Positions 37,846-51,218 of a DNA stretch of 64,000 nt are shown one piece after another. Below the pieces are notes generated by a model. The model did not search any database. It worked only from the letters and a program-made list of their open reading frames with translations, and was not told the DNA's origin. The DNA is from Lutraria lutraria (taxonomy: Eukaryota; Mollusca; Bivalvia; Venerida; Mactridae): positions 11,738,414 through 11,802,413 of the forward strand of contig OZ026835.1 in assembly GCA_964023205.1 (NCBI GenBank), written 5' to 3'. Position 1 is the stretch's first letter, and each line of letters begins with the position of its first letter. The translations under genes were made by a program, and so were the position numbers.

Positions 37846-40800
37846 CGAAGGTCCTGCTAGAAGAATAACCGGAAATACCATCGTCAACTCCACAGTGAAG
37901 TTAAATGCCCGGATGGAACCAGGAGGTTTTCATGGCAACTTTTCATCATCACTGCCTCCGTACAACCAGGTAATCACACAATGTCTTCATGATTTTGTGT
38001 TAACATTGGGTCTATCAATAATCTACGTCATATCTCGAGTTTTCAACCCATTCTTTCTTATTCGGCTAGAATAATAATCTTCAATAAGATGTTTTCATTG
38101 AATCTACATTTCGTTGCTATAGTTTCTTATAAACAATATCAGGTCTATATTCCGTGAGATTATGACTTGATAATAACACAGTGCAAATTAACCTAGGTTA
38201 ACAGTCACCACGAAGTAATCAACCATTTGAACTTCGACAACTATCATATATAATTGTAAAAAATCAAAATAGCATCACTATGAATGCTAGCAGCGTCCAT
38301 AGGCACTCGATTCCGTGATTTTTATACGTTTACAGAAGTTGTTTTTCAATTTAACTAATCAAGCAACGCAAATCTGTTGAAAGAAATATCTTCAATTTTT
38401 GCCCTTATTGAGTGTATAAAAAACACCAAGGTAGTGAACTCGCCATCTTTTCGATTGACGGAAGTGTCGAAAATAAGCGTGGATCTCGGCTTTCCTTCTA
38501 AACTGCACGAGCTTTTCGGGAACCTTGCTTTCGTTGTAGTGTGCCCCAAATTTAAACGTTTTGACAGCTTTTAGAAAGAAAGCCGGGACACACGCTTACT
38601 TTCGTTACTTCCGTCAATCGAAAAGATGACGAGTGCACTACCTTGGTGTTTTTTATACACTCAATAAGGGCAAAAATTGAAGATATTTCTTTCAACAGAT
38701 TTGCGTTGTTTGATGAGTTGAATTGAAAAATAACTCACATAAACGTATAAAAATCACGGAATCGAGTGCCTATGGTTTATTCCCTCCGGTTGGTGGCCTT
38801 AGTTAACACCTTTTGACATTTATTTAGAGGTTACGTACAGACATTTCTCACTGTCATCATTAGACTGCAACTCTATAAATGTGCATCTATATCATATTTT
38901 GCCATTTGTCTGGTGTACACACACGCTTTTAAGTTGTTTAAATGTTCATCGATATAATTTGAATTTAAAACGCAACGTTTCATTCCAGGGGCAACATGGG
39001 CATTCAGACTCCGATGCTGATGCACCGAGTACCGTTACCATAGTTGTAGGCGTACTGGTGCCCTTGATTCTGATTAGTGTTGGTTCTTTTATCGTCTATG
39101 TCTGGTACCGACGTAAATATCCTGTCCGCATGGTACCCGGTCGAGATTTCGCCAAATTCTCCAACCCTGCTTACAGCAAGAGACTTTCAACGTTTACTCT
39201 GGTGAGACCCATTGTATATTTGTATCATTTAATGCATTTAATGTATCTACGAGTCATCAGATTAACACAAATATATTAAAACCTCATTATGAACACATAT
39301 AAAAATATTTGTATTGATAATACATGTATAGTGAGTAAGCTTTGTACACACATGTACATGTATTTTTTCTAACATTAACTATTCATATTATAATGTCAGG
39401 TACGTGAAGATGGAGAGAAAGAGTGGGAAAATCTCTCAAACCCAAACCTGGAAGCAGTAAAAGACGACGAAACAGATGGAATCGATAATGCTGCTTTCGA
39501 AAAAGAAACGGAAAGTGACCTTCCAGATAGTTTCGTTACGGTGGAAATTGAAGATGTTGCAACTGACGAAGTCAAAGCAAGCGTCGACGGAGAGGAAGTC
39601 ATTCAAAAAATATCTCGTGAGCGACCGAAGACAAAGAAAGCTGTTCTCGTTAAATCACAGGACATTGATGAATTTGAAAACGGGTTTGAATTGGTCTCTG
39701 AGTCAGATTTAGGTCAGCGAACAGATAGTGAAATGAGTTCTGGAAATGACAGCACTGAAACACATACGGTAAGTCTTTCTTTTGCTGAAACATTCGATAA
39801 CCGTCATGGAAGTTCTTCATCACATCCTGAAGAAAGCAAACCGTCAGACATCCAAGAAATTGAATCAAATGACCAGACACTTGATGGTTCGAAAGAAGGC
39901 GCACAATTTTCCGATAATAAAACTGCTGATAAAACGTCAAATAAAGATGAAATAGAAAAACCTGAAATGGATGATAATTTTCATTCGTTTGTCGACGTTT
40001 TCAATAACGATCAATTGGACGAGAAAGACGTGGATACCAGCCAACTGGTCCCACTAGACGGCTTTACCGAAATTACCAATGATGAAGATATCCCTAGGAC
40101 AGATATTGTGCATGATGAGGCGGAACATTCAGTTGATAAGAATGAAAATAGTTTCGTGAAAGTTGAAGAGCTTGTGGCTAATAAAAGCCTCGAGAAGCTA
40201 GACATTTATAACAAGGAGAAGACAGAAAATTGTGATGAAGATACGCAACTCGGTGACGGGAACATAAATTCACAGAGTGCATCTGTTGAATCTTTGGACA
40301 GAGTTTCTCTTGAGTCATTCTCGTCAAATTCATTAATAAAGCGACCCTTGTCATTATCTAGTGACCGAATCGTTCTTGACAGTGTTCCACAAACACCGAC
40401 AGTCTTAGTTCCAGACTCTATTATATTCGAATCGGAAACTGCACCTCAAATTCATTTAGCCGCCCAGGAAGTACAACCCTCAAGAGGCAGAAGAGCATTT
40501 ACGCTAAACGATTTAAGTATGGATAAAAAAATGAGCCTTCTTGAGCAGCCGGACCAGACATTAGTGGACGCTAGATCAACGTCTTCTCCAGAAATACGTT
40601 TCGAGTGCAAAATGGAAAATGGGAAAACTAACAACGTGTCCAGTAAACCAGAATCCACTATGAGTATTGATATCAGCAACAAGAGTACATCATTATCTAA
40701 TACGTTATCTGATAACTTACTGTTAGACTCGACTTTAATTAAGAATGAAGTTCATACTGCAGAAAATAAATCCGATAATATTTTAAATCCTGTAGAAGAA

Positions 40801-42003
40801 ACTAACGATTCATTAACTAAAAGTGAACAGTCAGAGACAAGTCAAATGCAAGAATCACTAGATAACAGTAGAGATATTGACACTATGTTTACGTCTGTTG
40901 CAACCGACGTGTCAGACACTTTTGAAACGACTGACGACGAGCACATAATTGTAAGTGCTGAAAATCAACCAGCTCATGATGGGGATCAAACAATACTTAC
41001 AGAACTAGTTACAAAGGTAAATCAAATTCAAGAAATTGAACCGGAGAGAACTGAAATACACAATGATGTTGATGGAATATTCAACAATAATCCAAAGGCT
41101 GTTGAAATGGAACATTCTCCATTGACCCAAGGGGAAACGATTGGTGATGTAGAAGATTTAGGCACAATTGGTCATCCTGTTACGCCGCCCGATGCAGATA
41201 GTTTATTACAACCAGATTCTGGTATGGATTTATTACAACCAGATTCTGGTATGGATTCTTATGAAAATAATCTTGTTTTACTTGGGCAGTCGCAATTGCA
41301 AACCGAAGAAAATGTATTTGGTGATAAGGATGCTGATCTAAGTGAGCAAACATTAACATCGCCTACAACCACCGATGACTTTGCCAAATCTTTCTTGCAT
41401 GCATCAACACCAACTGCATCTGGAGTCGAAGATTTCACTGCCAGCAGTTCAGATATATCTGAAGTAACAAGTAAAAAGAAGCTTACCGCTGGCGGTTTTG
41501 ATTTCAACAAATTTGATGATGATTCCGATTCTGGTTCATCGTCATCATCATCTTCATCATCTTCATCATCATCGTCAGAAAGTTCAAAAGAGTTTAACAG
41601 AAAGTCGTTTGATACTGAAGAAGATAGTTCCTCCGTTATTTCAGAGACCGAGCTAACAGAGAGCTTCGAAAGGGGTTTTATACAATCAGACGCCGATACT
41701 TCTTTTAAGTCCGACTCTTTTGTGACACTTGATGAGAAACCTGATATGTCTAAATCAGCAGATTCTACCACCCTATCCTGGGAATACCTCACTTCTGAAA
41801 ATAAACCAGATGTAAATGAGTCACATGAAAGTAAAGGTACTAATCCTAGTCCCATTGGTGACACAAGAGATCACGAATCGAGTGATTTGGATATCATGAA
41901 GGACAATTCTACATTAGAAGTAACAGTGCCAGATGTTTCTGTAGATAGTTCAGACTTATCGTGGGATATAATTGGTGGAAATGACGATAATTCCGAGTGC
42001 TAA
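37846..42003 (+). CDS. single-pass membrane protein with NPxY motif and long acidic tail (3' part)
   Basis: I do not recognise the family. Exons: 37846-37969 (phase carries one base in), 38989-39201 and 39400-42003 (stop), with clean AG/GT boundaries. The visible 979 residues start in an ectodomain with possible N-glycosylation sites (NST, NFS). A transmembrane segment follows at about residues 57-81, then a basic stop RRKYPVR, and FSNPAYSK at about 98-105, an FxNPxY sequence used by LDL-receptor-type tails for PTB adaptors and endocytosis. The remaining 870 residues are cytoplasmic, acidic, rich in Ser, Asp and Glu and probably disordered. They include a poly-Ser run (about 41,536-41,580) and a nine-residue tandem repeat (LLQPDSGMD, from about 41,205). 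Short motifs such as SFVTV, GFELV, SWEYL and SWDII recur. Upstream exons, including any signal peptide, are missing or unrecognised. The FxNPxY exon and topology are clear; the biological role is not. Confidence 0.8.
38297..38775. mobile_element. fold-back MITE in an intron of the membrane-protein gene
   Basis: CCATAGGCACTCGATTCCGT at the left and ACGGAATCGAGTGCCTATGG at the right are exact inverses. Pairing continues inward through AAATATCTTCAATTTTTGCC and GATTGACGGAAGT. Open frames on both strands inside are palindrome artefacts. Confidence 0.9.
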
Positions 42004-42278
42004 CTGACAAGTTTAAAAGATAATTGATACAATCATGCGCGTACGTGTTGTTTATTATGTAATGTGAGATTGTATTATTTCATTTATAGACATGTAAAAT
42101 ATATTTTAAAATGTGCCTGTTGTATGTAGCAGTATTTTTAGATATAAGTAGGCTACCCATAAAAATGCGACCGACTTATTAAAACAACCTGAATCATTTT
42201 TGGCGATTTTAACAATGTGTTATCGTTCTCTTTACAAGCATTATGTTTTCAGTAATTTTATATACTTCATATAATGTT

Positions 42279-42284
42279 AATAAA
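42279..42284 (+). terminator. candidate polyadenylation signal AATAAA
   Basis: AATAAA lies 275 bases after the stop codon of the membrane-protein gene, in AT-rich 3' sequence. It is the first canonical hexamer after the stop that I noticed. Confidence 0.5.
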
Positions 42285-43113
42285 CAAAAATGCCTTAAGC
42301 TGTAAGTTTGGGTCGCGTTACCATAAACCAACCATTTGCGTTCTTACAGGGTATTTCAAATGAATGGTCTGGACCCCTTAAATTGAAGCGTCGGGTATTG
42401 ATCACGTGATCGCGTTACATGATGGTCGGTATTATAAAGCGGTAAAAACGCTTCTTCAAATAGATAAATATTTAAATTACTAAACATCTTATTGGTATAA
42501 AGAGCTTGACGAAAAGTTGGATGGTTAGTACGTTTATCCCTTCTATTTGAGTGACCCTGGTTACATTACAATATTTATGGCCTTACTTCACTAAATCATG
42601 GCAGCGAGTAATGGACTTTTGCTAAAGTCGAAATTCTATTCCATCTTCCTCCCATACAAATAATACTTTCAAAGAAGAAAATGTTTGCCAAAGTTTTTCA
42701 GCAACTGAAGTCTGCAAATAACTTAAACAAAGAGCACAATCAATCTTTTATTTTGCAAATACACTGTATTTACTGAATAGTATGTACAGGAGTTTTTCAT
42801 TAAAAGTAGGGAATTGTAGAAGTCGTCGAAAAAAATAGCAGGAACAGTGAAAGGCATGTATGCAACTATCAAAACCTTAGTCGATTCAGAACTCATGTAT
42901 TATACTAGTAATATTTATTTAAGGCAGAAAGTAGTTCGTTCTGTGCAAACTTTAGTACCCCCCCCCCCCTCCAATAAAAACGACACAAAAATTATTTCCT
43001 ATACAGACCAGATGAGCGTGAGTCTACATTGGATGCTTAATTGAGAACAAGTGTGTAAAATGAAGAGAAAAGACGAGGAAACAAACTAACAAACAAACAA
43101 AAACGGGTATCAA
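42285..43113. other. intergenic, no gene recognised
   Basis: This is mostly AT-rich sequence with a C tract at 42,959-42,968 and a CAAA-rich stretch at 43,080-43,102. The frame at 42,847 is a chance frame. Confidence 0.5.
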
Positions 43114-44815
43114 AAACTTGAAAAGTTTTTTCAAACTAAAAAATATTTATACAAACAGATTTTCATTATAGTATCTATGATTTTATGTACAGTACAAAAA
43201 TTAAAACCCTCCATCGCATATTTTGATAGACATGTGATCAAGTTTTCGAACCAATGTTCATATTACATGTATGTAGAAGTACCCCTCCCTTCTCGCTTGG
43301 GTACAACAGGGCAAACCACTGTGACAGACAACCGTCGTATGACATAGAGTCACACGTACCACAGACTCGTTATAATGAAAATAATATGAATACTGTAATA
43401 AGTAATTATGATGTAGAGCTTATAGGACTAATACATATACATGTGTACTATAATAATTTAATATGAAATCAGCAAACACCTTCTAAACTGAAGCGATTGC
43501 TTGCGAATTAGTTGTTTCAGTCACGGTAAACTATCTGGAAAGATAATTGATATACTCATTACCACTACCCAGACTCCAGAAAAATCAGAGCAAATATGTG
43601 ACTTAGATTCAACTACGCATTTTATGTACTACAGTATATCTCAGAACTGGAAATCTCGTCAAATAATTTTAACTGCCGGGATATTAATTTGTTACAAAAA
43701 CAACAGTTCTGGTTGTAAGTATTACATGCTTATTCGAAGGAAGATTCACACTAGATAATTATGTGAGACTAGTATTCAAAATTCCGTTGTAGTCTCGACA
43801 GTGTTCTGGCAAACATCACCGGAAGTTATACATTTGGGCATGTACTCATGATCAAAACAATCGGCGAATGACCTTTCATGGTAAACCGATCGTTTCCGTC
43901 ATTGCATGTACAAAATGCAGATAAAAGTTTGCCATTATTTTATGTACAGCTAGTGGGCTTATTTATGAAGCGTGTGTGGTCTATTTTTAGTGGGAAGACG
44001 TGCATGGAACCTTATGTAAACATTCTCCACACAGTAATTAAGTAATTGGTTTGAAAAAAAGAAATATCACTAATTCTATACTTTTATGCATATGGTACGT
44101 GAGTATTATCAGTTACCAAATCCAGATACTATATAAGCTTGGACCAATACAATGTGTATATTGGTCTACTAAAAAATACTTATCACGTTTTTGTGTTCGA
44201 TCAAAATATACCGCTAATAATTTTAATATATACGTATTGATGGAGTTTAAAGGCCAAACAGTCATTCACTTAATTCATTCATCAATCGACCTAATCGTCG
44301 ACCAATGAAACCTAAGGATTTTCATACAAAAAGCATGAATAGATAACAAATAAGTAACATTTGAACTATATCGATAAGTCTTGCGCTAAATATAACAGGG
44401 GAAGTAACCGTCGTATTATGATATTGTAATTATATTAGCAGTTACCTCCCTTTATCTACTGTTGCTGGTACGTATCATACCAACGGCATAGTACACACAG
44501 CTTACCATTTGCGATGATAAACACAAGTGTACGGCGTTATTGAATTATTATTCTCCTTATCATGTTTAATTGGTTCGTAACTTTTTTTCATTTCTACAAT
44601 GACGGGATGAGTGCATGTTTCGTTCCTGCTCATTCGATCATAATTTCACGGAATAAAAATTGACTTTATACATGTAATGTGAAAAAAGCACATGGTTTCC
44701 TATTACGTACATAGCATCCCTGTTTCCACTTGTAAACATAATTATGCAGAACTTTTTTTTCAAAAGATAGTGTTAGTTCAGAGATAAATTTAAATCATAT
44801 CAACTAACAGTGTAG

Positions 44816-45521
44816 ATAATCATGACTGAGAGAGGGACGTGTAAAGAGATATGAGATAATAAGAGAGACAGGTAGAGAGAGGAGATAATGAGAGGGACAG
44901 GTTGAGAGGAGATAATAAGAGGGACAGAGAGAGAGGAGATAATGAGAGAGGGACAGGTAGAGAGAGGAGATAATGAGAGAGGGGAGGACGAGAGAGGAGA
45001 TCATGAAATAGGGACAGGTAGAGAGAGGATATAATGAGAGATGGGAGGTAGAGAAAGAGGAGATAATGAGAGGGACAGGTAGAGAGAGGAGATAATGAGA
45101 GAGGGGAGGTAGAGAGAGGAGATAATGAGAGAGGGACAGGTAGAAAGAGGAGATAATGAGAGAAGGGAGGTAGAGAGAGGAGATAATGAGAGAGGGGAGG
45201 TAGAGAGAGGAGATAATGAGAGAGGGACAGGTAGAAAGAGGAGATAATGAGAGAAGGGAGGTAGAGAGAGGAGATAATGAGAGAGGGACAGGTAGAGAGA
45301 GGTGATCATGAGAGAGGGACAGGTAGAGAGAGGAGATAATGAGAGAGAGGAGGTAGAGAAAGCGGAGATAATGAGAGGGACAGGTAGAGAGAGAGAGAGA
45401 GAGACAGGTAGAGAAAGGAGATAATGAGAGAGGGACAGGTAGAGAGAGGAGATCATGAGAGAGGGACAGGTAGAGAGAGGAGATAATGAGAGAGAGGAGG
45501 TAGAGAAAGCGGAGATAATGA

Positions 45522-45569
<48 letters not shown>

Positions 45570-45990
45570 TAGAGAAAGGAGATAATGAGAAGGACAGGTA
45601 GTGAGAGAGGGGGGGGATAATGAGAGGGACAGGTAGAGAATGGAGATAATGAAAGGGACAGGTAGAGAGGAGATAATGAGAGGGACAGGTAGAGAGAGAG
45701 GGAGGAGATAATGAAAGGGACAGGTAGAGAGAAAGGAGATAATGAGAGGGACAGGTAGAGAGACAGGAGATAATGAGACAGGGACAGGTAGAGAAAAGAG
45801 ACAAAGAGAGAGGGACTGGTATAGAGATAGGAGATAATGACAGATAGTGAGAGGTAGAGAGAGGAGATAATGAGAGAGGGACTGGTATAGAGGTAGGAGA
45901 TAATTTGAGAGGTAGAGAGAGGAAAGATGGAGAGAGGGACAGGTAGAGAAATGAGATAATGTGAGAGGGACAGGTAGAGAGAGAGAGAGA
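44816..45990. repeat. G/A-rich minisatellite, unit A
   Basis: The array repeats units of the form AGAGAGGAGATAATGAGAG(A)GGGACAGGTAG, about 30 bp, alternating with a GGGGAGGTAG variant. It includes an uninterrupted (GA)n run at about 45,526-45,564. Minus-strand open frames up to 417 codons of Ser, Leu and Tyr are products of the array. Confidence 0.93.
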
Positions 45991-48050
45991 AGGTCATCCT
46001 GACGAATTCCTGAATAAAATAATTTGGATTCCAGCATTTTGATTTTACTACATGCATAAAACATTTTTAAAAAATAGAAATTAATTAATAGAATGTCTAC
46101 CAGTCCTATGTTCCTATTGTCTGTTTTGGGTTGGGTAATTACAAAAGTTTATTTTCTTAAAGATTGCTTGTTCATAAATATTTTACTCTGAAGGATTCTG
46201 TGTAAATATTACAGTACTGCATGGGTATCTGTCTTTGTATTTCCTTTGCATATTATTTGTATCTAATATGTTACTATCATGTTCTTGAATTATTAATTAC
46301 AAGTTATTTCAGAAACATTCTGTCTGTGTATTGAATCAATATCAGTCAATATTTCCAACTCAAAACGTTGATGTCATCTAGTTGATTGAAATAGATAAGC
46401 TTGCTCCTAATAGCACAAACTTTGACATATTTTTCAAATTAAACCCTCTGAGCATTGATCCCATAAACATAATAAAGTAACACTGTCCTCTTACTGATAA
46501 CATACTGATAAGAGAAATTATGTGTAAAAGCAAATTTATTGAAATTCTTTTTAATCCACACCTTGTTTGCTAAATGCTTGTTGGTAAAATATTGAATATC
46601 CCCTTTTAGGCACATAGGAATTCTTTCAAGTACGCAATAAACATTTCACTAGGATATAATTCTGACATATTTATGATCGTTATGTAAACGTGACCCATTC
46701 AATGATGTTATGTGTAACTTTGTGGAAATTAGGTACACAAGTAAATGTCTTTTGCTGCATGGATCTAAAAGTTTTAGTTTAAAATGAAGTTCAAAAATTG
46801 AGATAATTATTGTTGAGCTGTTAAAAGTCTTTGGATAAATAACCTTCAGAGGTCTTGGATTTTATTTATTTTGTTACTTTTTTATTTCAAATCATCTTTA
46901 ATTATTTTTTCATTTAAATTAAGTTTTCATTGATAATTTGGCCATCTAAAATCTTGCTATAGAATATGTTGATTATCTAAAATATCAAATGCAACTGCAT
47001 GTTCATATGCAGATTGAATTTCACTTCACCAATGCTAAATGAATTATTTTAATTAAGATCAAATAGTCATTTTTTGTAAAGATGGTTTAAATTACTTAGT
47101 ATTCATGAAATGATCTTCAATCAAATTATATTAATATGGTATACAATTTCTTTTGGTTTCATTGAATAAACCATCTGGCATCTATACAAAATTAGGTACT
47201 GTAATTCTATTTGAAATTAATCATTTTAAAATAGTAAGTAAAATTGATAGAATATTTAAGTAAAAATTAGATATACCAGTACACTTATACAAATATGTTT
47301 TTACATGATGAAAATTAAACAATTCCCTTTGAGTAGAATTCATGAAAAGTTTATGATTAAACATGAATATTTCTTGAACTATTCTTGTATAGTTCATGAA
47401 GTATAAATAACTATTTGCTAGGGGATTTTAGTATTTCTTAAAAAATTGAACTATTAATTACTATATATATAATTATATTAGTGTAAATGATTAATTATTC
47501 AGTGAATGGGTGATATTCAGTTTTGAACTTACAACAAGAATGTGTGTAAGGTGCCCATATTAGAATATTAAACATTATGTATCATTAATTGAAGTGAATG
47601 TTATTGCTTACATTTTAATTGAACAGAGCGTCCAATTTACACAATGTTTAATGTCTCTTTTCTATATATATTTGTCTATCTTATCGATCATCTATTGATA
47701 TATATTATAAAAGCTTTATTGGAGAAATTGAAAAGTATAGAAAAGAAGTGTACAGTATGTAAATAGAAGGTTCAATATTGATGAGTTGAAATTGGAAATA
47801 AATATACAATTGATATTGACCTTATTTTGCTTGTATTGACCTGTCAGTGAGAAAATTGCTTGCATAAGTTGTAAGATCAGTGATATAAAAACATGGGTTC
47901 ATGGCTTCAAGTTACTGAATAGTGTTCTGTCTTAACATTGGTTACATTCTTTTGTATTAATCTTCAATTCCTTGTCATCTTCTATAGTGATTTCATTAAG
48001 GAGTTTGTACTCACAGTTTTATCAATAATTATGTGATTTTTTTCCTGCAG

Positions 48051-48194
48051 AAGACAATCATTACTAAGACAAGCTGTTACAATATTTCTCTCTTTCTGTG
48101 TATGTGTGTTTGTGTATGTTGGAAGAATTCTTTAATATCAATACTTGGGAATAAACGTAAAGTGAAGATATTGACAGGATGAGTGAACAAACAG
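48051..48194 (+). CDS. 5' coding exon of an unidentified gene, copy A
   Basis: An exon bounded by TTTCCTGCAG and G|GTAAGG contains about 128 bases of 5' UTR, then ATG AGT GAA CAA ACA G (MSEQT plus one base) from 48,179. Having an acceptor, it is not the first exon of the transcript. It is repeated as 53,181-53,323 with the same coding bases. The protein cannot be named from five residues. Stretches on either side show no further coding exon. Confidence 0.5.
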
Positions 48195-48304
48195 GTAAGG
48201 TTTTCTTTATTTTTGCGTGATGTTGTAAAATAGTCTCCAGATTTCATGAGTTTAATATTTAGATTTGGCGTAAAAATCTTTGTTTCTGGTTAGATGATTA
48301 CTTA

Positions 48305-48468
48305 AGGTAGGTTAGGTAGGTAGGGTTTTTGTTATTATTAATGATCATGGGTGTGCGCAGGAATATGAGACAATTAAGACAGTGGATGTACTGTTCCTCA
48401 GGCCTGATAAAAAGTCCTGGGTCGCAGGGAAAATCAGGGTTGGTCAGGTAACCAGCAATAAAAAAATT
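48305..48468 (+). repeat. GTGGATGTAC repeat family, unit A copy
   Basis: GGTAGGTTAGGTAGGTAGGG is followed by CAGTGGATGTACTGTTCCTC and GGTCAGGTAACCAGCAATA. Copies at 53,434 and 57,414 show the same order. Confidence 0.65.
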
Positions 48469-48493
48469 AAGACAAATGAAGCAATGAAACTAT

Positions 48494-48660
48494 ACAGTCT
48501 AACTTGAGTAAATGACCACCTCCCAATAAATGCCACCCTGTGAGTAAAAAACATTCTTTTAAAAACCATCATTGATTATTAAGAACAAAATGAAGGACAC
48601 CTGTCAATAAAGGGCACATTTTGTCTTTCCCAAGGGTGGCCTTTGTTCACAGGTTTTATT
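48494..48660 (+). mobile_element. ACAGTCAAAC-family MITE, unit A copy
   Basis: It starts ACAGTCTAACTTGAG and contains the AATAAA.GCCAC blocks and the TTTTAAAAACCATCATTG block shared with 53,623, 56,481 and, reversed, 58,768. Confidence 0.65.
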
Positions 48661-50483
48661 TTGAGAATTGGTTTACTAATTTTACTAAATTAATTTTTAT
48701 ACTACTGCTAGAAACTCATCTCGTGATCAACAGATACTTCTCTTCTTGAATGTCTGTCATTTCACATCACTCTTTAAAAACGCGAATTAATAATTTATTT
48801 GAGACTGCGGCCGTGATCCAGTAGTTGAAACTTGAAAAGTTATTTCCAACTAAAAAATATTTATACTAACAGATTTTCATTATAGTATCTATGATTTTAT
48901 AATTATACAGTACAAAAATGAAAACCCTCCATCGCATATTTTGATAGACATGTGATCAAGTTTTCGAACCAATGTTCATATTACATGTATGTAGAAGTAC
49001 CCCTCCCTTTTCACTTGGGTACAACAGGGCAATCCACAGACAACCGTCGTATGACATAGAGTCACACGTACCACAGACTCGTTATAATGAAAATAATATG
49101 AATACTGTAATTAGTAATTATGATATAGAGCTTATAGGACTAATATATAAACATGTATACTATAATAATTTAATATGAAATCAGCAAACACCTTCTAAAC
49201 TGAAGCGATTGCTTGCGAATTAGTTGTTTCAGTCACGGTAAACTATCTGGAAAGATAATTGATATACTCATTACCACTACCCAGACTCCAGAAAAATCAG
49301 AGCAAATATGTGACTTAGATTCAACTACGCCTTTTATGTACTACAGTATATCTCGGAACTGGAAATCTCGTCAAATAATTTTTACTGCCGGGATATTAAT
49401 TTGTTACAAAAACAACAGTTCTGGTTGTAAGTATTACATGCTTATTCGAAGGAAGATTCACACTAGATAATTATGTGAGACTAGTATTCAAACATTCCGT
49501 TGTAGTCTCGACAGTGTTCTGGCAAACATCATCGGAAGTTATACAGTTGAGCATGAACTACTCAAAACGATCGGCGGATTACCTTTCATGGTAAACCGAT
49601 CGTTTCCGTCATTGCATGTACAAAATGCAGATAAAAGTTTGCCATTATTTTATGTACAGCTAGTGAGCTTATTTATGAAGCGTGTGTGGTCTATTTTTAG
49701 TGGTAATTAAGACGTGCATGGAACCTTATGTAAACATTCTCCACGCTGTAATTAAGTAATTGGTTTGAAAAAAAAGAAATATCACTAATTCTATACTTTT
49801 ATGCATATGGTACGTGAGTATTATCAGTTACCAAATCCAGATACTATATAAGCTTGGACCCGAATATAATGTGTATATTGGTCTACTAAAAAATACTCAT
49901 CACGTTTTTGTGTTCGATCAAATATACCGCTAATGATTTTGATATATACGTATCAATGAAACCTAAGGATTTTCATATAAAAAGCATGAATAGATAACAA
50001 ATAAGTAACATTTGAACTATATCGATGAGTCTTGCGCTGAATATAACAGGGGAAGTAACCGTCGTATATGATATTGTAATTATATTAGCAGTTACCTCCC
50101 TTTATCTACTGTTGCTGGTACGTATCATACTAATGGCATAGTGCACACAGCTTACCATTTGCGTTGATAAACACGAGTGTATATGGCGTTATTGAAATAT
50201 TATTCTCCTTATCATGTTAAATTGGTTCTTGACTTTTTTTCATTTCTACAATGACAGGATGACTGCATGTTTCGTTCCTGCTCATTCGATCATAATTTAA
50301 CGGAATAAAAATTGACTTTATACATGTGTTTAGTGAAAAAAGCACATGGTTTCCACAAGGGATGCCTTATTACATAGCATCCCTGTTTCCACTTGTAAAC
50401 ATAATTATGCAGAACTTTTTTTCAAAAGATAGTGTTAGTTCAGAGATAAATTTAAATTATATCAACTAACAGTGTAGATAATC

Positions 50484-51218
50484 ATGAATGAGAGAGGGAC
50501 TTGTAAAGAGATATGAGATAATAAGAGAGACAGGTAGAGAGAGGAGATAATGAGAGGGCCAGGTAGAGAGGAGATAATAAGAGGGACAGGTAGACAGAGA
50601 GAGAGAGGAGATAATGAGAGAGGGACAGGTAGAGAGAGGAGATAATGAGAGAAGGGAGGTAGAGAGAGAGGGACAGATAGAGAGAGGAGATAATGAGAGA
50701 GGGGAGGTAGAGAAAGAGGAGATAATGAGAGGGACAGGTAGAGAGAGGAGATAATCAGAGAGGGGAGGTAGAGAGAGGAGATAATGAGACAGGGACAGGT
50801 AGAGAGAGGAGATAATGAGAGAGGGGAAGTAGAGAAAGAGGAGATAATGAGAGGGACAGGTAGAGAGAGGAGATAATGAGAGAGGGGAGGTAGAGAAAGA
50901 GGAGATAATGAGAGAGGGACAGGTAGAGAGAGGAGATAATGAGAGAGGGGAGGTAGAGAAAGAGGAGATAATGAGAGAGGGACAGGTAGAGAGAGGAGAT
51001 AATGAGAGAGGGGAGGTAGAGAAAGAGGAGATAATGAAAGAGGGACAGGTAGAGAGATGAGATAATGAGAGAGGGGAGGTAGAGAAAGAGGAGATAATGA
51101 GAGAGGGACAGGTAGAGAGAGGAGGTAATGAGAGAGGGGAGGTAGAGAGAGGAGATAATGAGAGAGGGACAGGTAGAGAGAGGAGATAATGAGAGAGGGA
51201 AGGTAGAGAGAGGAGATA
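50484..51218. repeat. G/A-rich minisatellite, unit B
   Basis: The same unit as the array at 44,816, but about 735 bp long and without the long (GA)n run. The 254-codon minus-strand frame is a product of the array. Confidence 0.93.

Larger units (their letters stand above)
43114..48826 (+). repeat. tandem segmental duplication, unit A (5.7 kb)
   Basis: From AAACTTGAAAAGTT at 43,114 the sequence is matched almost base for base by 48,828 onward. The unit ends inside a SINE head at GATCCAGTAGTT (48,815-48,826), where unit B begins. It contains the minisatellite, the MSEQT exon and the repeats listed separately. A segment of about 66 bp near 44,240-44,305 is absent from unit B. Confidence 0.92.

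Noticed and set aside
38355..38574. Short frames on both strands between exons of the membrane-protein gene
   Set aside because: They fall inside a perfect-ended fold-back MITE and are antisense images of one another.
41259..41864. Minus-strand frame of 201 codons
   Set aside because: It is the complement of the acidic Ser-rich exon of the membrane-protein gene, which is clearly the coding strand because it continues the frame of the transmembrane and NPxY exons.
44804..46057. Minus-strand open frame of 417 codons rich in Ser, Leu, Tyr and Pro
   Set aside because: It is the translation of the G/A-rich minisatellite in several frames at once (also 45,001-45,804, 45,453-46,064 and 50,466-51,230). 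It has no domain, splice structure or upstream signal.
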